A stretch of DNA of 64,000 nucleotides from Flavobacteriales bacterium 34_180_T64 (GTDB lineage: Bacteria > Bacteroidota > Bacteroidia > Flavobacteriales > Flavobacteriaceae), in NCBI GenBank assembly GCA_002162765.1, contig MAAR01000002.1:1-64000 (forward strand). Reading direction: 5' to 3'. Made by a program: the position numbers and the translations under genes. The notes under the pieces are model-generated. The model saw only the letters and a list, made by a program, of their open reading frames with translations. It had not been told where the DNA came from and made no database searches. Shown one piece after another: positions 46,002 through 55,037 of this stretch; position 1 is the stretch's first letter, and every line of letters starts with the position of its first letter.

Positions 46002-46232
46002 TTATTCTTTAACCAACTTGAACGTTTGCTGTTGATTTTGAGAAGCAACGACTAGAAAATATATTCCAGTTGACAAGGACGAAGTTACAATTTGATTATT
46101 ATTAGATTGAAGTGTTATCTGTTTCCCAAAGACATCAAGTAATTGAAAATCTAAATTCAAATTATCAGAAGTAACTACGATGTAATCAGAAAAGGGATTT
46201 GGATATACATTTATTGAAAATAGGGTGCTTCT
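46002..46232 (-). pseudogene. Orphan T9SS type A sorting-domain fragment
   Basis: The minus strand encodes a complete T9SS C-terminal domain tail (SINVYPNPFSDY, VFGKQITL, SLSTGIYFLVVAS, FKLVKE then stop, about 77 codons). It has no start, and an in-frame stop lies just upstream at 46233-46235. The pcm stop is at 46238, so the rest of the cargo gene is gone. It is a decayed remnant left when the N-terminal part was deleted, or it was brought in by a rearrangement. Confidence 0.85.
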
Positions 46233-46237
46233 TCATA

Positions 46238-46912
46238 TCAATTTTTGTCACCTAATAGCGGTACAAACCGAAATTTGTCAAATTCTTGTTGTTCAAATTC
46301 CTTTGGTCCTTTTCGAATAAAGAGTGTCATAACTTGCACGTCATCACCAACTGGTATAACCAAACGCCCTCCTATTTTTAACTGACTTAGCAATGGTTTT
46401 GGTACAAAAGGAGCGCCTGCGGTCACAATTATACTATCGAAGGGAGCCTCCGATTCTAGGCCTATATAGCCATCACCAAAAATGAGCTTTTTTGGTCTAT
46501 ATCCTAATTTGGGTAAGAACTTACTTGTTTTTTTAAATAACTCCTTTTGACGTTCTATACTAAATACAGTTGCTCCTAACAAACATAATACAGCTGTTTG
46601 ATACCCACTTCCTGTACCAATTTCTAGTATTTTATCTCCTTTTTTTACTTCTAATAATTGGGTTTGATATGCAACTGTGAAAGGTTGTGAAATGGTTTGA
46701 TCTGCTGCAATCGGAAATGCTTTATCTTGATACGCGTGATCTATAAAACTAGAATCCATAAACAAATGTCGTGGTATGACACTTATAGCGTTCAGCACAT
46801 TTTTATTTGTAATCCCCTTTGCTTTAACAACTTCTACAAGTTGTTGACGCATTCCTTTATGTTTAAAAGTATCTTTCAAAAGTGAGCAATTTTCGAAGTT
46901 AAAATTAGTCAA
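46238..46912 (-). CDS. pcm: Protein-L-isoaspartate O-methyltransferase
   Basis: A 224-residue SAM-dependent repair methyltransferase. The start KHKGMRQQLVEVVKAKGI, IPRHLFMD, AADQTISQPFTVA, the SAM motif LEIGTGSGYQTA and GDGYIGL are characteristic. It methylates isoaspartyl residues in aged proteins. The first ~12 residues before LKDTFKHKG are less conserved, so a later start is possible. Its 3' end abuts the T9SS fragment. Confidence 0.94.
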   Translation of the reverse strand: MTNFNFENCSLLKDTFKHKGMRQQLVEVVKAKGITNKNVLNAISVIPRHLFMDSSFIDHAYQDKAFPIAADQTISQPFTVAYQTQLLEVKKGDKILEIGTGSGYQTAVLCLLGATVFSIERQKELFKKTSKFLPKLGYRPKKLIFGDGYIGLESEAPFDSIIVTAGAPFVPKPLLSQLKIGGRLVIPVGDDVQVMTLFIRKGPKEFEQQEFDKFRFVPLLGDKN

Positions 46913-47012
46913 ACATTTTAAAGCTAAAAATTAAATTTTCATTAATTATTAAACCAATAATGAAGCGTTGATTTTAATGGGCAATTCTCACAAATAAATA
47001 GGGAAAAATACT

Positions 47013-47020
47013 TAGTTTTG
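47013..47020 (+). promoter_or_regulatory. Candidate -7 box of the 47037-55938 run
   Basis: TAGTTTTG, 16 bp before the ATG at 47037. It is the only strict box at the head of the long plus-strand run. Confidence 0.45.
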
Positions 47021-47036
47021 TTGAAAACGTAATACA

Positions 47037-47996
47037 ATGTTAAAAGTTGGAGTTCTTGGCGCTGGTCATCTTGGAAAAATTCATTTAAGACTACTCAATC
47101 AGTCAGATAAATATGAACTTGTTGGGTTTTATGATGCTGACGTAAATAATGCAAAAAAAGTAGAAGCTGAATTTGGTTATACCTATTTTAATTCAATAGA
47201 ATCGCTTGTTGATGCTGTTGATATGGTGGATATTGTGACACCAACATTATCGCATTATGATTGTGCAAAACAAGCCATCTCAAAGGGAAAACATATTTTT
47301 ATTGAAAAGCCAATTACCAATACGGTTGAAGAAGCTGAACATATTAGAAATCTCCTAGCCGAACATAATATAAGAGGTCAGGTAGGTCATGTTGAACGGT
47401 TCAATCCTGCATTCATTGCCATTAAAGATCAAGTAAAAAACCCAATGTTTATAGAAACACATCGTTTAGCAGAATTTAATCCTCGCGGAACTGATGTCCC
47501 AGTGGTTTTAGATTTAATGATTCACGACATTGATATCATTTTGAGTGTTGTAAATTCAAAAGTTAAAAATGTTTCAGCGAGTGGTGTTTCGGTAATAAGT
47601 GACACTCCAGATATTGCAAATGCAAGAATTGAGTTTGAAAACGGTTGTGTTGCAAATCTCACGGCTAGTAGAATATCTTTAAAGAACATGCGTAAAACTC
47701 GTTTCTTTCAGAAAGACGCCTATATATCAGTTGATTTCCTTGAAAAAAAATGTGAAGTTGTAAAGATGAAAGATGCTCCTGAACTTCCAGGAGATTTTGA
47801 TATGATACTTCAAAATGCTGAAGGTGTTAAAAAGCAAATCTATTTTGACAATCCTGAGATTGCTAATAATAATGCAATTCTAGATGAACTTGAAACGTTT
47901 GCTGATGCAATTAATACGAATTCAAGACCTATAGTTTCACTTCATGATGGTACCGAAGCATTGCGAGTGGCAACGATGATAATAAATCAATTTTAA
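47037..47996 (+). CDS. Gfo/Idh/MocA family oxidoreductase
   Basis: A 319-residue NAD(P)-dependent oxidoreductase: N-terminal Rossmann GAGHLGKIHL (8-17), the EKP of HIFIEKPIT, GHVERFNP and the substrate-domain DLMIHDIDII. It oxidises or reduces a sugar-like or inositol-like substrate that cannot be named. It opens a long run with the next gene only 14 bp downstream. Confidence 0.9.
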   Translation: MLKVGVLGAGHLGKIHLRLLNQSDKYELVGFYDADVNNAKKVEAEFGYTYFNSIESLVDAVDMVDIVTPTLSHYDCAKQAISKGKHIFIEKPITNTVEEAEHIRNLLAEHNIRGQVGHVERFNPAFIAIKDQVKNPMFIETHRLAEFNPRGTDVPVVLDLMIHDIDIILSVVNSKVKNVSASGVSVISDTPDIANARIEFENGCVANLTASRISLKNMRKTRFFQKDAYISVDFLEKKCEVVKMKDAPELPGDFDMILQNAEGVKKQIYFDNPEIANNNAILDELETFADAINTNSRPIVSLHDGTEALRVATMIINQF

Positions 47997-48010
47997 GTTA
48001 ATATAAGATT

Positions 48011-48898
48011 ATGAAAAATGTAGCAGTAATTGGAGCAGGCACCATGGGAAATGGTATTGCACATACGTTTGCACAAAGTGGATTTAAAGTTCAATTAATT
48101 GATATAAGTGAGGCCTCTCTTAAGCATGGCGTAGACACCATTACTAAAAATTTAGATAGAATGGTTTCTAAGGAACGTATTACTGAGGCTCAAAAAAATG
48201 AGACATTAGGTAACATTACAACTTTCACTAATATTGATGAAGGTGTTGAATACGCTAGCCTTGTAGTTGAAGCAGCAACAGAAAATTTAGACTTAAAATT
48301 GAAAATTTTCAGACAGCTCGATGCAGCGTGTCCAGAAGACACCATTTTAGCGACCAATACGTCATCCATTTCTATAACTCAAATAGCTGCTGTTACCTCT
48401 CGTCCAGAAATGGTAATTGGTATGCATTTTATGAATCCGGTTCCTATTATGAAATTGGTTGAGATTATTCGTGGTTACAATACGAGTAATGAAGTCACTA
48501 AACTGATTATGGACATGTCAAGAACGCTTGGCAAAACACCAACAGAAGTTAATGACTATCCTGGATTTGTAGCCAACAGAATATTAATGCCAATGCTCAA
48601 TGAAGCTATTGAAACTTTATACAATGGCGTTGCTGGTGTAGATGAGATTGATACAGTTATGAAATTAGGAATGGCACATCCAATGGGTCCATTACAATTG
48701 GCAGATTTCATTGGTCTTGATGTTTGCTTGTCTATTTTAAATGTAATGTATAACGGGTTTAAAAATCCGAAATACGCACCATGTCCGTTATTAGTCAATA
48801 TGGTAAACGCTGGAAAATTAGGAGTAAAATCTGGAGAAGGGTTCTATGATTATTCTGAAAGTAGAAAAGCCGAACATATTGCGAAGCAATTTCAATAG
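48011..48898 (+). CDS. 3-hydroxybutyryl-CoA dehydrogenase
   Basis: A 295-residue enzyme of the HbdA/PaaH type. NAD binding GAGTMGNGIAHTFAQ (8-22), ATNTSSISITQIA, the catalytic His in GMHFMNPVPIMKLVEI and the C-terminal DFIGLDVCL are present. It interconverts 3-hydroxyacyl-CoA and 3-oxoacyl-CoA in fatty acid or phenylacetate degradation or butanoate metabolism. The length excludes a fused enoyl-CoA hydratase. Confidence 0.94.
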   Translation: MKNVAVIGAGTMGNGIAHTFAQSGFKVQLIDISEASLKHGVDTITKNLDRMVSKERITEAQKNETLGNITTFTNIDEGVEYASLVVEAATENLDLKLKIFRQLDAACPEDTILATNTSSISITQIAAVTSRPEMVIGMHFMNPVPIMKLVEIIRGYNTSNEVTKLIMDMSRTLGKTPTEVNDYPGFVANRILMPMLNEAIETLYNGVAGVDEIDTVMKLGMAHPMGPLQLADFIGLDVCLSILNVMYNGFKNPKYAPCPLLVNMVNAGKLGVKSGEGFYDYSESRKAEHIAKQFQ

Positions 48899-48910
48899 AT
48901 TTTCTAAACC

Positions 48911-50149
48911 ATGGCGAAAATAATTCCGTTCAAAGCTGTACGCCCAACACGAGACAAGGTAAGCCTAGTCGCATCAAGATCTTATCAGACCTACACTCAA
49001 GCCGAACGTGAGGCACGTTTAGATTATAATCCTTTTTCTTTTTTACATATTGTTAACCCAGGTTATAAATACGACAGAGAAATATCTGGTACAGAGCGTT
49101 ATACTCTAGTTAAGAATAGATATTTGGAATTTAAGGAAGATCATGTTTTTGAACAAGATAAGTCGCCTTGCTATTATGTATATAAAATTGTAGATCGCGA
49201 CTATCAAGTTTTCAATGGTATTATTGCAGCTGCTAGTGCTGAAGACTATGAAAAGGATATCATCAAAAAACATGAAGACACCATTGAATATCGAGAGCAC
49301 ATTTTTAAAGACTACTTGAAAACAGTTGGTTTTAATGCAGAACCTGTACTCCTCACCTATCCCGACAATCCAGTTATTGCTCAAACTATTTCTGAAGTTC
49401 AAAAAGAACGCTCTGAGTTTGAATTCACAACTACGTTTAGAGACACACATTATTTATGGCCAATTGAAGATAAGGAAACACTAGATCGTATTGCAACGGA
49501 ATTTGAAACCATGCAAACCATATATATTGCCGATGGGCATCATCGTTCAGCATCTTCTTATCTCTTATATAAGGATCAAAAAGAAAACAATCCTGACCAC
49601 AATGGAGATGAATCTTATAATTATTTTATGAGCTATTTAATTCCTGAATCGGATTTGAAAATTCACGAATTTAACAGACTAATTAAAGATTTAAATGGCC
49701 TATCAAAAGAAGAATTTTTGATTCAACTAGACACCATATATAGAATTGAGAACCGAGGACTAGTGCCTTACAAGCCATCTAAGAAACATCACTTTAGTAT
49801 GTATTTAGATGGAGAATTCTATTCTTTATATTTACGCAAAGCGTTATATGATTTTAATACTTCTTTAGACACCTTAGATTCTCAAATATTATACAACACC
49901 ATTCTTAAACCCATTTTAGGAATCAACGATTTACGAAACGACGATAGAATTATGTATAGTAATGGGAAAAAAGATGTTATGAATATAAAAATGAGCGATG
50001 ATAGTGATAAATTTGTAGTCGGCTTTGGAATGGTTCCTGTTAATATAGAAGAAATGAAACACATTGCTAATGATGGATTAAAAATGCCACCTAAAAGCAC
50101 ATTCATTGAACCTAAGCTTCGAAGCGGTGTTACCATTTATGAATTTTAA
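48911..50149 (+). CDS. DUF1015 family protein
   Basis: A 412-residue full-length DUF1015 protein: IIPFKAVRPTRDKV at the start, NPGYKYDREISGTERY, YIADGHHRSASSYLLY and FVVGFGMVPVNIEEM near the end. The HHR motif is the family hallmark. A link to serine kinase (SbnI-like) activity is known for some members but not established here. One base separates it from yggS. Confidence 0.9.
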   Translation: MAKIIPFKAVRPTRDKVSLVASRSYQTYTQAEREARLDYNPFSFLHIVNPGYKYDREISGTERYTLVKNRYLEFKEDHVFEQDKSPCYYVYKIVDRDYQVFNGIIAAASAEDYEKDIIKKHEDTIEYREHIFKDYLKTVGFNAEPVLLTYPDNPVIAQTISEVQKERSEFEFTTTFRDTHYLWPIEDKETLDRIATEFETMQTIYIADGHHRSASSYLLYKDQKENNPDHNGDESYNYFMSYLIPESDLKIHEFNRLIKDLNGLSKEEFLIQLDTIYRIENRGLVPYKPSKKHHFSMYLDGEFYSLYLRKALYDFNTSLDTLDSQILYNTILKPILGINDLRNDDRIMYSNGKKDVMNIKMSDDSDKFVVGFGMVPVNIEEMKHIANDGLKMPPKSTFIEPKLRSGVTIYEF

Positions 50150-50150
50150 T

Positions 50151-50804
50151 ATGAGCATCAGTAAAAATCTAAAACATATAAAAAAACAACTTCCTAATCA
50201 TGTTGCATTAGTTGCGGTTTCTAAAACGAAACCCGTTAGTGATATCATGGAAGCTTATCATGCTGGTCAACGTGTTTTTGGTGAAAACAAAATTCAAGAA
50301 ATGGTTGACAAACATGAGCAAATGCCAAATGATATTGAGTGGCATATGATTGGTCATGTGCAACGCAATAAAATAAAATACATGTCAAGCTTTGTGAATT
50401 TAATTCATGGCGTCGATAGTATAAAATTGCTTCTTGAGATTAATAAACAGGCGGAAAAACATAAACGAGTCATAAATTGTCTGCTTCAAATAAAAATTGC
50501 TTCTGAAGATTCTAAATTTGGAATGTCTCAAGAAACGGCAAAAGAAATATTGACCTCCGAGCAATTTTCAATTTTAAAAAACGTCAAAGTAGTCGGACTT
50601 ATGGGAATGGCTACTTTTACTAATGACACTGAACAGATAAAGAACGAATTTAAATTCCTTAAAACTACTTTTAATAAAGCTCAAATTTATCATCCTGATT
50701 TAAAAATTGTAAGCATGGGAATGAGTGGTGATTATAATTTAGCGATTGCATCTGGCAGTACAATGGTTAGAATAGGAAGCAGTATATTTGGTTCACGTAA
50801 TTAA
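50151..50804 (+). CDS. yggS: YggS/PROSC family PLP homeostasis protein
   Basis: A 217-residue single-domain PLP-binding barrel: VALVAVSKTKP (Lys holds PLP), GENKIQEMVDK, WHMIGHVQRNKIKY, SKFGMS, and GMSGDYNLAIASGSTMVRIGSS. It buffers free PLP in the cytoplasm. The ATG at 50151 is preferred to an in-frame ATG at 50139 inside the DUF1015 gene. It ends in frame with the exonuclease at 50823. Confidence 0.94.
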   Translation: MSISKNLKHIKKQLPNHVALVAVSKTKPVSDIMEAYHAGQRVFGENKIQEMVDKHEQMPNDIEWHMIGHVQRNKIKYMSSFVNLIHGVDSIKLLLEINKQAEKHKRVINCLLQIKIASEDSKFGMSQETAKEILTSEQFSILKNVKVVGLMGMATFTNDTEQIKNEFKFLKTTFNKAQIYHPDLKIVSMGMSGDYNLAIASGSTMVRIGSSIFGSRN

Positions 50805-50822
50805 TTCAAAAAACAATATTTT

Positions 50823-52193
50823 ATCTACGCAATATTAGACATAGAAACAACAGGAGGCAAGTATAACGAAGAAGGCATTACAGAGATTGCTGTCTATAAA
50901 TTCGACGGACATAAAGTCGTAGATAAGTTTATTAGTCTCGTCAATCCTGAACGTGAAATACAACCCTTTGTTGTTAATTTAACAGGTATAAACAGTAATA
51001 TGCTTCGTAACGCTCCAAAATTTCACGAAGTAGCAAAGCGTATTATTGAAATAACAGAAGATTGTATTATTGTAGCACATAATGCGCTGTTCGATTACCG
51101 TATATTACGTACCGAATTTAAGAGACTAGGTTTCACCTACAAACGGAATACGCTATGTACTGTTGAACTGTCAAAACAACTCATCCCTGATCAAGATTCG
51201 TATAGCCTCGGTAAGCTCGCAAAAGCCTTAGGCATACCAGTTAGTGATAGACATAGAGCCGATGGTGATGCCAAAGCTACTGTAACTCTATTTAAAATGT
51301 TATTAACTAAAGATCTTGAAAAATATATTGTTACGGATGCTATAACGCTTGAAGCGAAACGTCAAATTGAACCTAATCATAGACTTATTATTGATAGTTT
51401 ACCATCAATTATAGGTGTATATTATATTCATAATGACACAGGGCAGATTATTTATATTGGCAAGAGTAAAAACATCAAAAACAGAATTAATCAGCACCTT
51501 ACGAGTTCAAGTTCAAAGTCAAAAAAAATTCAGATGCAAATTGCTTCAGTAACTTATGACGCAACTGGTAGTGAACTTATTGCTCTTTTGAAAGAAAGCG
51601 AGGAAATAAAAAGAATTAAACCTATACACAACAGAGCATTACGTCGCAATGCTTTTACACACGCTTTATATGAATTTATAGATGAAAATGGCTATATAAA
51701 TTTAAAGATTGACAGTGCAAACGGCAAGAAAAAACACATTACCACTTTTTCGAATAAGCAAAATAGCGACCATTTTATGTTTAAAGCGGTTGAGGAATAT
51801 GAGTTGTGCCAAAAACTTACTGGGTTATATAAATCAAAATCAAATTGCTTCAATTATACCCTCAAACAATGTGAGGGTGCATGTATTAATATAGAAGCTC
51901 CCGAAATCTATAACAAACGTGTCCAAGAATTTATTAAAAAGCACAGTTATTCTCACCAACATATGATGCTTATAGATAAGGGTCGTGATGTAGATGAACG
52001 TAGCGTAATATTAATTGAAAATGGAATTTTTAAAGGCTTAGGTTTTTTTAATCTCAACTATCAAATCAATACTCTTAAAATTTTAGAATCTGTTATAACT
52101 CCAATGGAAAACAACAGAGATACTCAGCATATTATTCAAAATTATATAAGAAGAAATAAAAATTTAAAAATTGTCCCAATCCATAATTTATGA
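50823..52193 (+). CDS. DEDDh exonuclease fused to GIY-YIG (UvrC-like) domain, no canonical start
   Basis: About 456 residues. The exonuclease domain (1-175) has ExoI ILDIETTGG, HNALFDYRIL and HRADGDAKAT (DEDDh). The GIY-YIG domain (about 195-275, GVYYIHNDTGQIIYIGKSKN) and a UvrC-like tail with CEGACINIEAPE follow. Relatives begin MYAILDIETTGG, but here the Met position is ATC (50823-50825), and no ATG, GTG or TTG lies between the yggS stop (50802-50804) and the DIE motif. The first ATG, at 51000, would delete it. It may start at ATC/ATA, be translated by readthrough from yggS, or be damaged. Likely a DNA repair nuclease. Confidence 0.8.
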   Translation: MYAILDIETTGGKYNEEGITEIAVYKFDGHKVVDKFISLVNPEREIQPFVVNLTGINSNMLRNAPKFHEVAKRIIEITEDCIIVAHNALFDYRILRTEFKRLGFTYKRNTLCTVELSKQLIPDQDSYSLGKLAKALGIPVSDRHRADGDAKATVTLFKMLLTKDLEKYIVTDAITLEAKRQIEPNHRLIIDSLPSIIGVYYIHNDTGQIIYIGKSKNIKNRINQHLTSSSSKSKKIQMQIASVTYDATGSELIALLKESEEIKRIKPIHNRALRRNAFTHALYEFIDENGYINLKIDSANGKKKHITTFSNKQNSDHFMFKAVEEYELCQKLTGLYKSKSNCFNYTLKQCEGACINIEAPEIYNKRVQEFIKKHSYSHQHMMLIDKGRDVDERSVILIENGIFKGLGFFNLNYQINTLKILESVITPMENNRDTQHIIQNYIRRNKNLKIVPIHNL

Positions 52194-54154
52194 AATGCCT
52201 ATTTGTAGTACTTGCCCTTTTAATAACCACTACAACCTATTCACAAACCACTTTCAATTTTGAAGACGCTATAGTAACTAGAGGCGACTTAGAGACTAAT
52301 GTATATGAAAAAGATTCTACAGCAAATGCGCTAATTATTTTTGAACTTGGGAATAGTTATGTTGATAAAAACAATTTCAGACTAAAAACTGAGATTAAGA
52401 AAAAGTTGAAAATTCTTAATAAAAATGGATTCAACAAAGCAACCGAAGTAATTTACTTGTATACCAATAAAAGTAATAAAGAAAAAGTATTAGATGTTAA
52501 TGCAACAACACACAATTTGGAAAACGGTGAAGTTTCAACAGTAAAGTTAAGTAAAAGTGAAATTTTCGAAGAAAAATACAATGATAGATATTCTATCGTG
52601 AAATTTACGTTTCCCAATATAAAAGAAGGATCAGTAGTTACCTTCAGCTATACCATTGAATCTCCTTTTATGTTTAAGTATAAAGCATGGGAATTTCAAT
52701 CTGATATTCCAAAACTTTTTTCCGTGTATCGCACAAGTATTCCAGGAAATTGGGATTATCATGCAAAACTTGTTGGTCATTTGAAACTTTTCCAAACGGA
52801 GCAATCTCATGAATCAAACTGTTTACAAACGGGAAGCGGAGGTACTGCAAACTGTGCGAATACGGTATATGTAATGAAAGACATTCCTGCATTTATACAA
52901 GAAGACTATATGACAACTAAAGAAAATTATTTGTCGAGAATAGAATATGAATTAAAAACATTCCGTGGTTTTGATGGTAGGGTTAATAATTATTCTAAAT
53001 CATGGAAAACGGTTAATACTGAACTGAAAACAGATAAAAATATAGGAAGGCAACTGGGAAAAAGTAGTTACACTAAAACTTTACTAGACGATTCAATTAC
53101 TAGTGAATCTGATCCATTAAAAAAAGCATCTGCCATTTTTAAATATGTTCAAAATAATTACACCTGGAATACTAAATACAACATTTTCAATGCAGTTTCG
53201 GTAAAAAATCTTATCAAAAATAAATCCGGTAATGTATCAGAAATTAACATCTTATTATATAATCTATTAAACGAAGTAGGAATTGATGTTAAACCTATAT
53301 TATTATCTACAAGACCCAATGGATTACCTACTAAATTATATCCAGTTATTTCTGACTTTAATTATCTCATCGTTCAAGCAACAATTGATGGAAAAAGCTA
53401 TTTATTAGATGCAACTGATGACTTTCTATCATTTGGTCAAATACCTTTTAGATGTCTTAATCAATTTGGTCGTTTATTTGATTTTAAATCAGACAGTAAA
53501 TGGATAGATATAGAGCCTGATAAGATTACAACAATTCAGCATAAAGTGAACCTGACACTTAATGATGATGATACATTTTCTGGAAATATAAAAACGACAA
53601 CTAGCGGTTATCAAGCACTACGCTATAAGAAGCGTTATTTTAAGAATAACCCGGAAGATTATTTCAACACTTATAAAAACACTTATAGTAACATTGAATT
53701 TTTAGATTATCAAGTTGAAACCGATGACAAAACCAATCCACGGTTTATTGAATCTTTTGATATTAGTTATACCGCTAATACCATAAATGATAAAATATAC
53801 ATTGACCCATTTTTAATTAAATTCTTTACCGAAAACCCGTTTAAACTCCAAGAGCGGTCTTATCCTATTGATTTTGGATATAAAGACGCTTTTTTATATA
53901 CATTAAAAATTGATTTCAGTGAGAATTATGAAATTTTAGATAAGCCTTCAGAATTAAAACTGAGTTTACCTAATAACAAAGGATCATTAATATTGACTAC
54001 TAAAATTGATGGCAATTCGATTATGCTATTTTTCAAATTTAATTTTAGCGGGGCTATATATGATCCGTCATATTATGAAAGTTTAAAACAGTTTATGAGC
54101 ACTATAGTGGATGTACAAAATAATTCACTAATTGTATTAAAGAAAAAGCTGTGA
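52190..54154 (+). CDS. DUF3857 / transglutaminase-like protein with lost catalytic residues
   Basis: A 654-residue secreted protein (signal FVVLALLITTTTYSQ). The DUF3857 domain (about 50-220) is followed by a transglutaminase-like core (about 300-420). Active members carry G-N-C-K/S-D and a His. Here SGNVSEINILL has Val for the Cys, and FNYLIVQAT has Asn for the His, so it is probably inactive. A C-terminal beta-rich region follows. It overlaps the exonuclease stop by 4 bp (ATGA), which indicates translational coupling. Confidence 0.8.
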   Translation: MKCLFVVLALLITTTTYSQTTFNFEDAIVTRGDLETNVYEKDSTANALIIFELGNSYVDKNNFRLKTEIKKKLKILNKNGFNKATEVIYLYTNKSNKEKVLDVNATTHNLENGEVSTVKLSKSEIFEEKYNDRYSIVKFTFPNIKEGSVVTFSYTIESPFMFKYKAWEFQSDIPKLFSVYRTSIPGNWDYHAKLVGHLKLFQTEQSHESNCLQTGSGGTANCANTVYVMKDIPAFIQEDYMTTKENYLSRIEYELKTFRGFDGRVNNYSKSWKTVNTELKTDKNIGRQLGKSSYTKTLLDDSITSESDPLKKASAIFKYVQNNYTWNTKYNIFNAVSVKNLIKNKSGNVSEINILLYNLLNEVGIDVKPILLSTRPNGLPTKLYPVISDFNYLIVQATIDGKSYLLDATDDFLSFGQIPFRCLNQFGRLFDFKSDSKWIDIEPDKITTIQHKVNLTLNDDDTFSGNIKTTTSGYQALRYKKRYFKNNPEDYFNTYKNTYSNIEFLDYQVETDDKTNPRFIESFDISYTANTINDKIYIDPFLIKFFTENPFKLQERSYPIDFGYKDAFLYTLKIDFSENYEILDKPSELKLSLPNNKGSLILTTKIDGNSIMLFFKFNFSGAIYDPSYYESLKQFMSTIVDVQNNSLIVLKKKL

Positions 54155-54176
54155 TTTTTTTATTACATTTAACCTA

Positions 54177-55037
54177 ATGAATAACTTTAAAATAAATAAG
54201 TCATGGAGAACAAAGCTTCATGAAATAATCTACGAAGCCGATACGGCAGCTGGGAAGTTATTTGATATTGTTCTCTTATTTGTTATTATAGCAAGTATCA
54301 TACTTGTGATGTTAGAAAGTGTTAAAAGTATTGACACTAATTTTCACACGTTTTTAAATATCTCAGAATGGGTAATTACTATTCTATTTACATTTGAATA
54401 TATCGCGCGAATTATTACAGTTAAGAAACCGCTTAAATACATTTTTAGTTTCTATGGTATTGTAGATTTATTATCAACTATTCCAAAATACATATCCATA
54501 ATATTTTATGGAACGCATGCTTTAGTCGCCTTAAGAGCATTACGATTATTACGGATTTTCAGAATCTTAAAACTGGCCAGATACCTAGGAGCTTCTAATA
54601 ATTTAACGAAAGCCTTAAAAGCGAGTCGCGCTAAAATTGCAGTATTTTTATACGCAGTTGTCATTTTATCAATCATTCTTGGTACAATAATGTATCTGGT
54701 TGAAGGCGAAGAAAATGGCTTTACTAATATTCCAAAAAGTGTCTATTGGTGTATTGTTACTTTAACTACTGTTGGTTATGGCGATATTGCACCCCAAACA
54801 CCTGTAGGACAATTAATAGCATCGTTAGTTATGATTTTAGGTTATGGAATAATTGCCGTTCCAACTGGAATTGTTTCTGCCGAATATTCCATGCAAAGTA
54901 AATCGGATGATGACACCCTACCTGAAGTTGATAGCGTACAATTGAATTCTCAATGCTGCTTAAATTGTCTTACCGATACTCACAAAGATGGTGCTGAATT
55001 TTGCTATAAATGTGGCTACGAATTACACAATGAATAA
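54177..55037 (+). CDS. Voltage-gated-like potassium channel with zinc ribbon
   Basis: A 286-residue six-segment ion channel: S1-S3 hydrophobic segments, an S4-like ALRALRLLRIFRILKLARYL arginine ladder (about 118-137), and the selectivity filter TLTTVGYGD. A C-terminal zinc ribbon follows (CCLNCLTD...FCYKCGYEL, two Cys-x2-Cys pairs). It should conduct K+ across the inner membrane. The ribbon may be regulatory. Its 3' end overlaps miaA by 8 bp. Confidence 0.92.
   Translation: MNNFKINKSWRTKLHEIIYEADTAAGKLFDIVLLFVIIASIILVMLESVKSIDTNFHTFLNISEWVITILFTFEYIARIITVKKPLKYIFSFYGIVDLLSTIPKYISIIFYGTHALVALRALRLLRIFRILKLARYLGASNNLTKALKASRAKIAVFLYAVVILSIILGTIMYLVEGEENGFTNIPKSVYWCIVTLTTVGYGDIAPQTPVGQLIASLVMILGYGIIAVPTGIVSAEYSMQSKSDDDTLPEVDSVQLNSQCCLNCLTDTHKDGAEFCYKCGYELHNE

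Noticed and set aside
51000..51002. ATG at 51000 as the exonuclease start
   Set aside because: It would remove the first catalytic motif DIE, which is perfectly conserved upstream in frame. The upstream region is clearly coding.
54988..55029. Upstream start of miaA inside the channel gene
   Set aside because: The 14 extra residues are read out of the channel's zinc ribbon frame and match no MiaA start.
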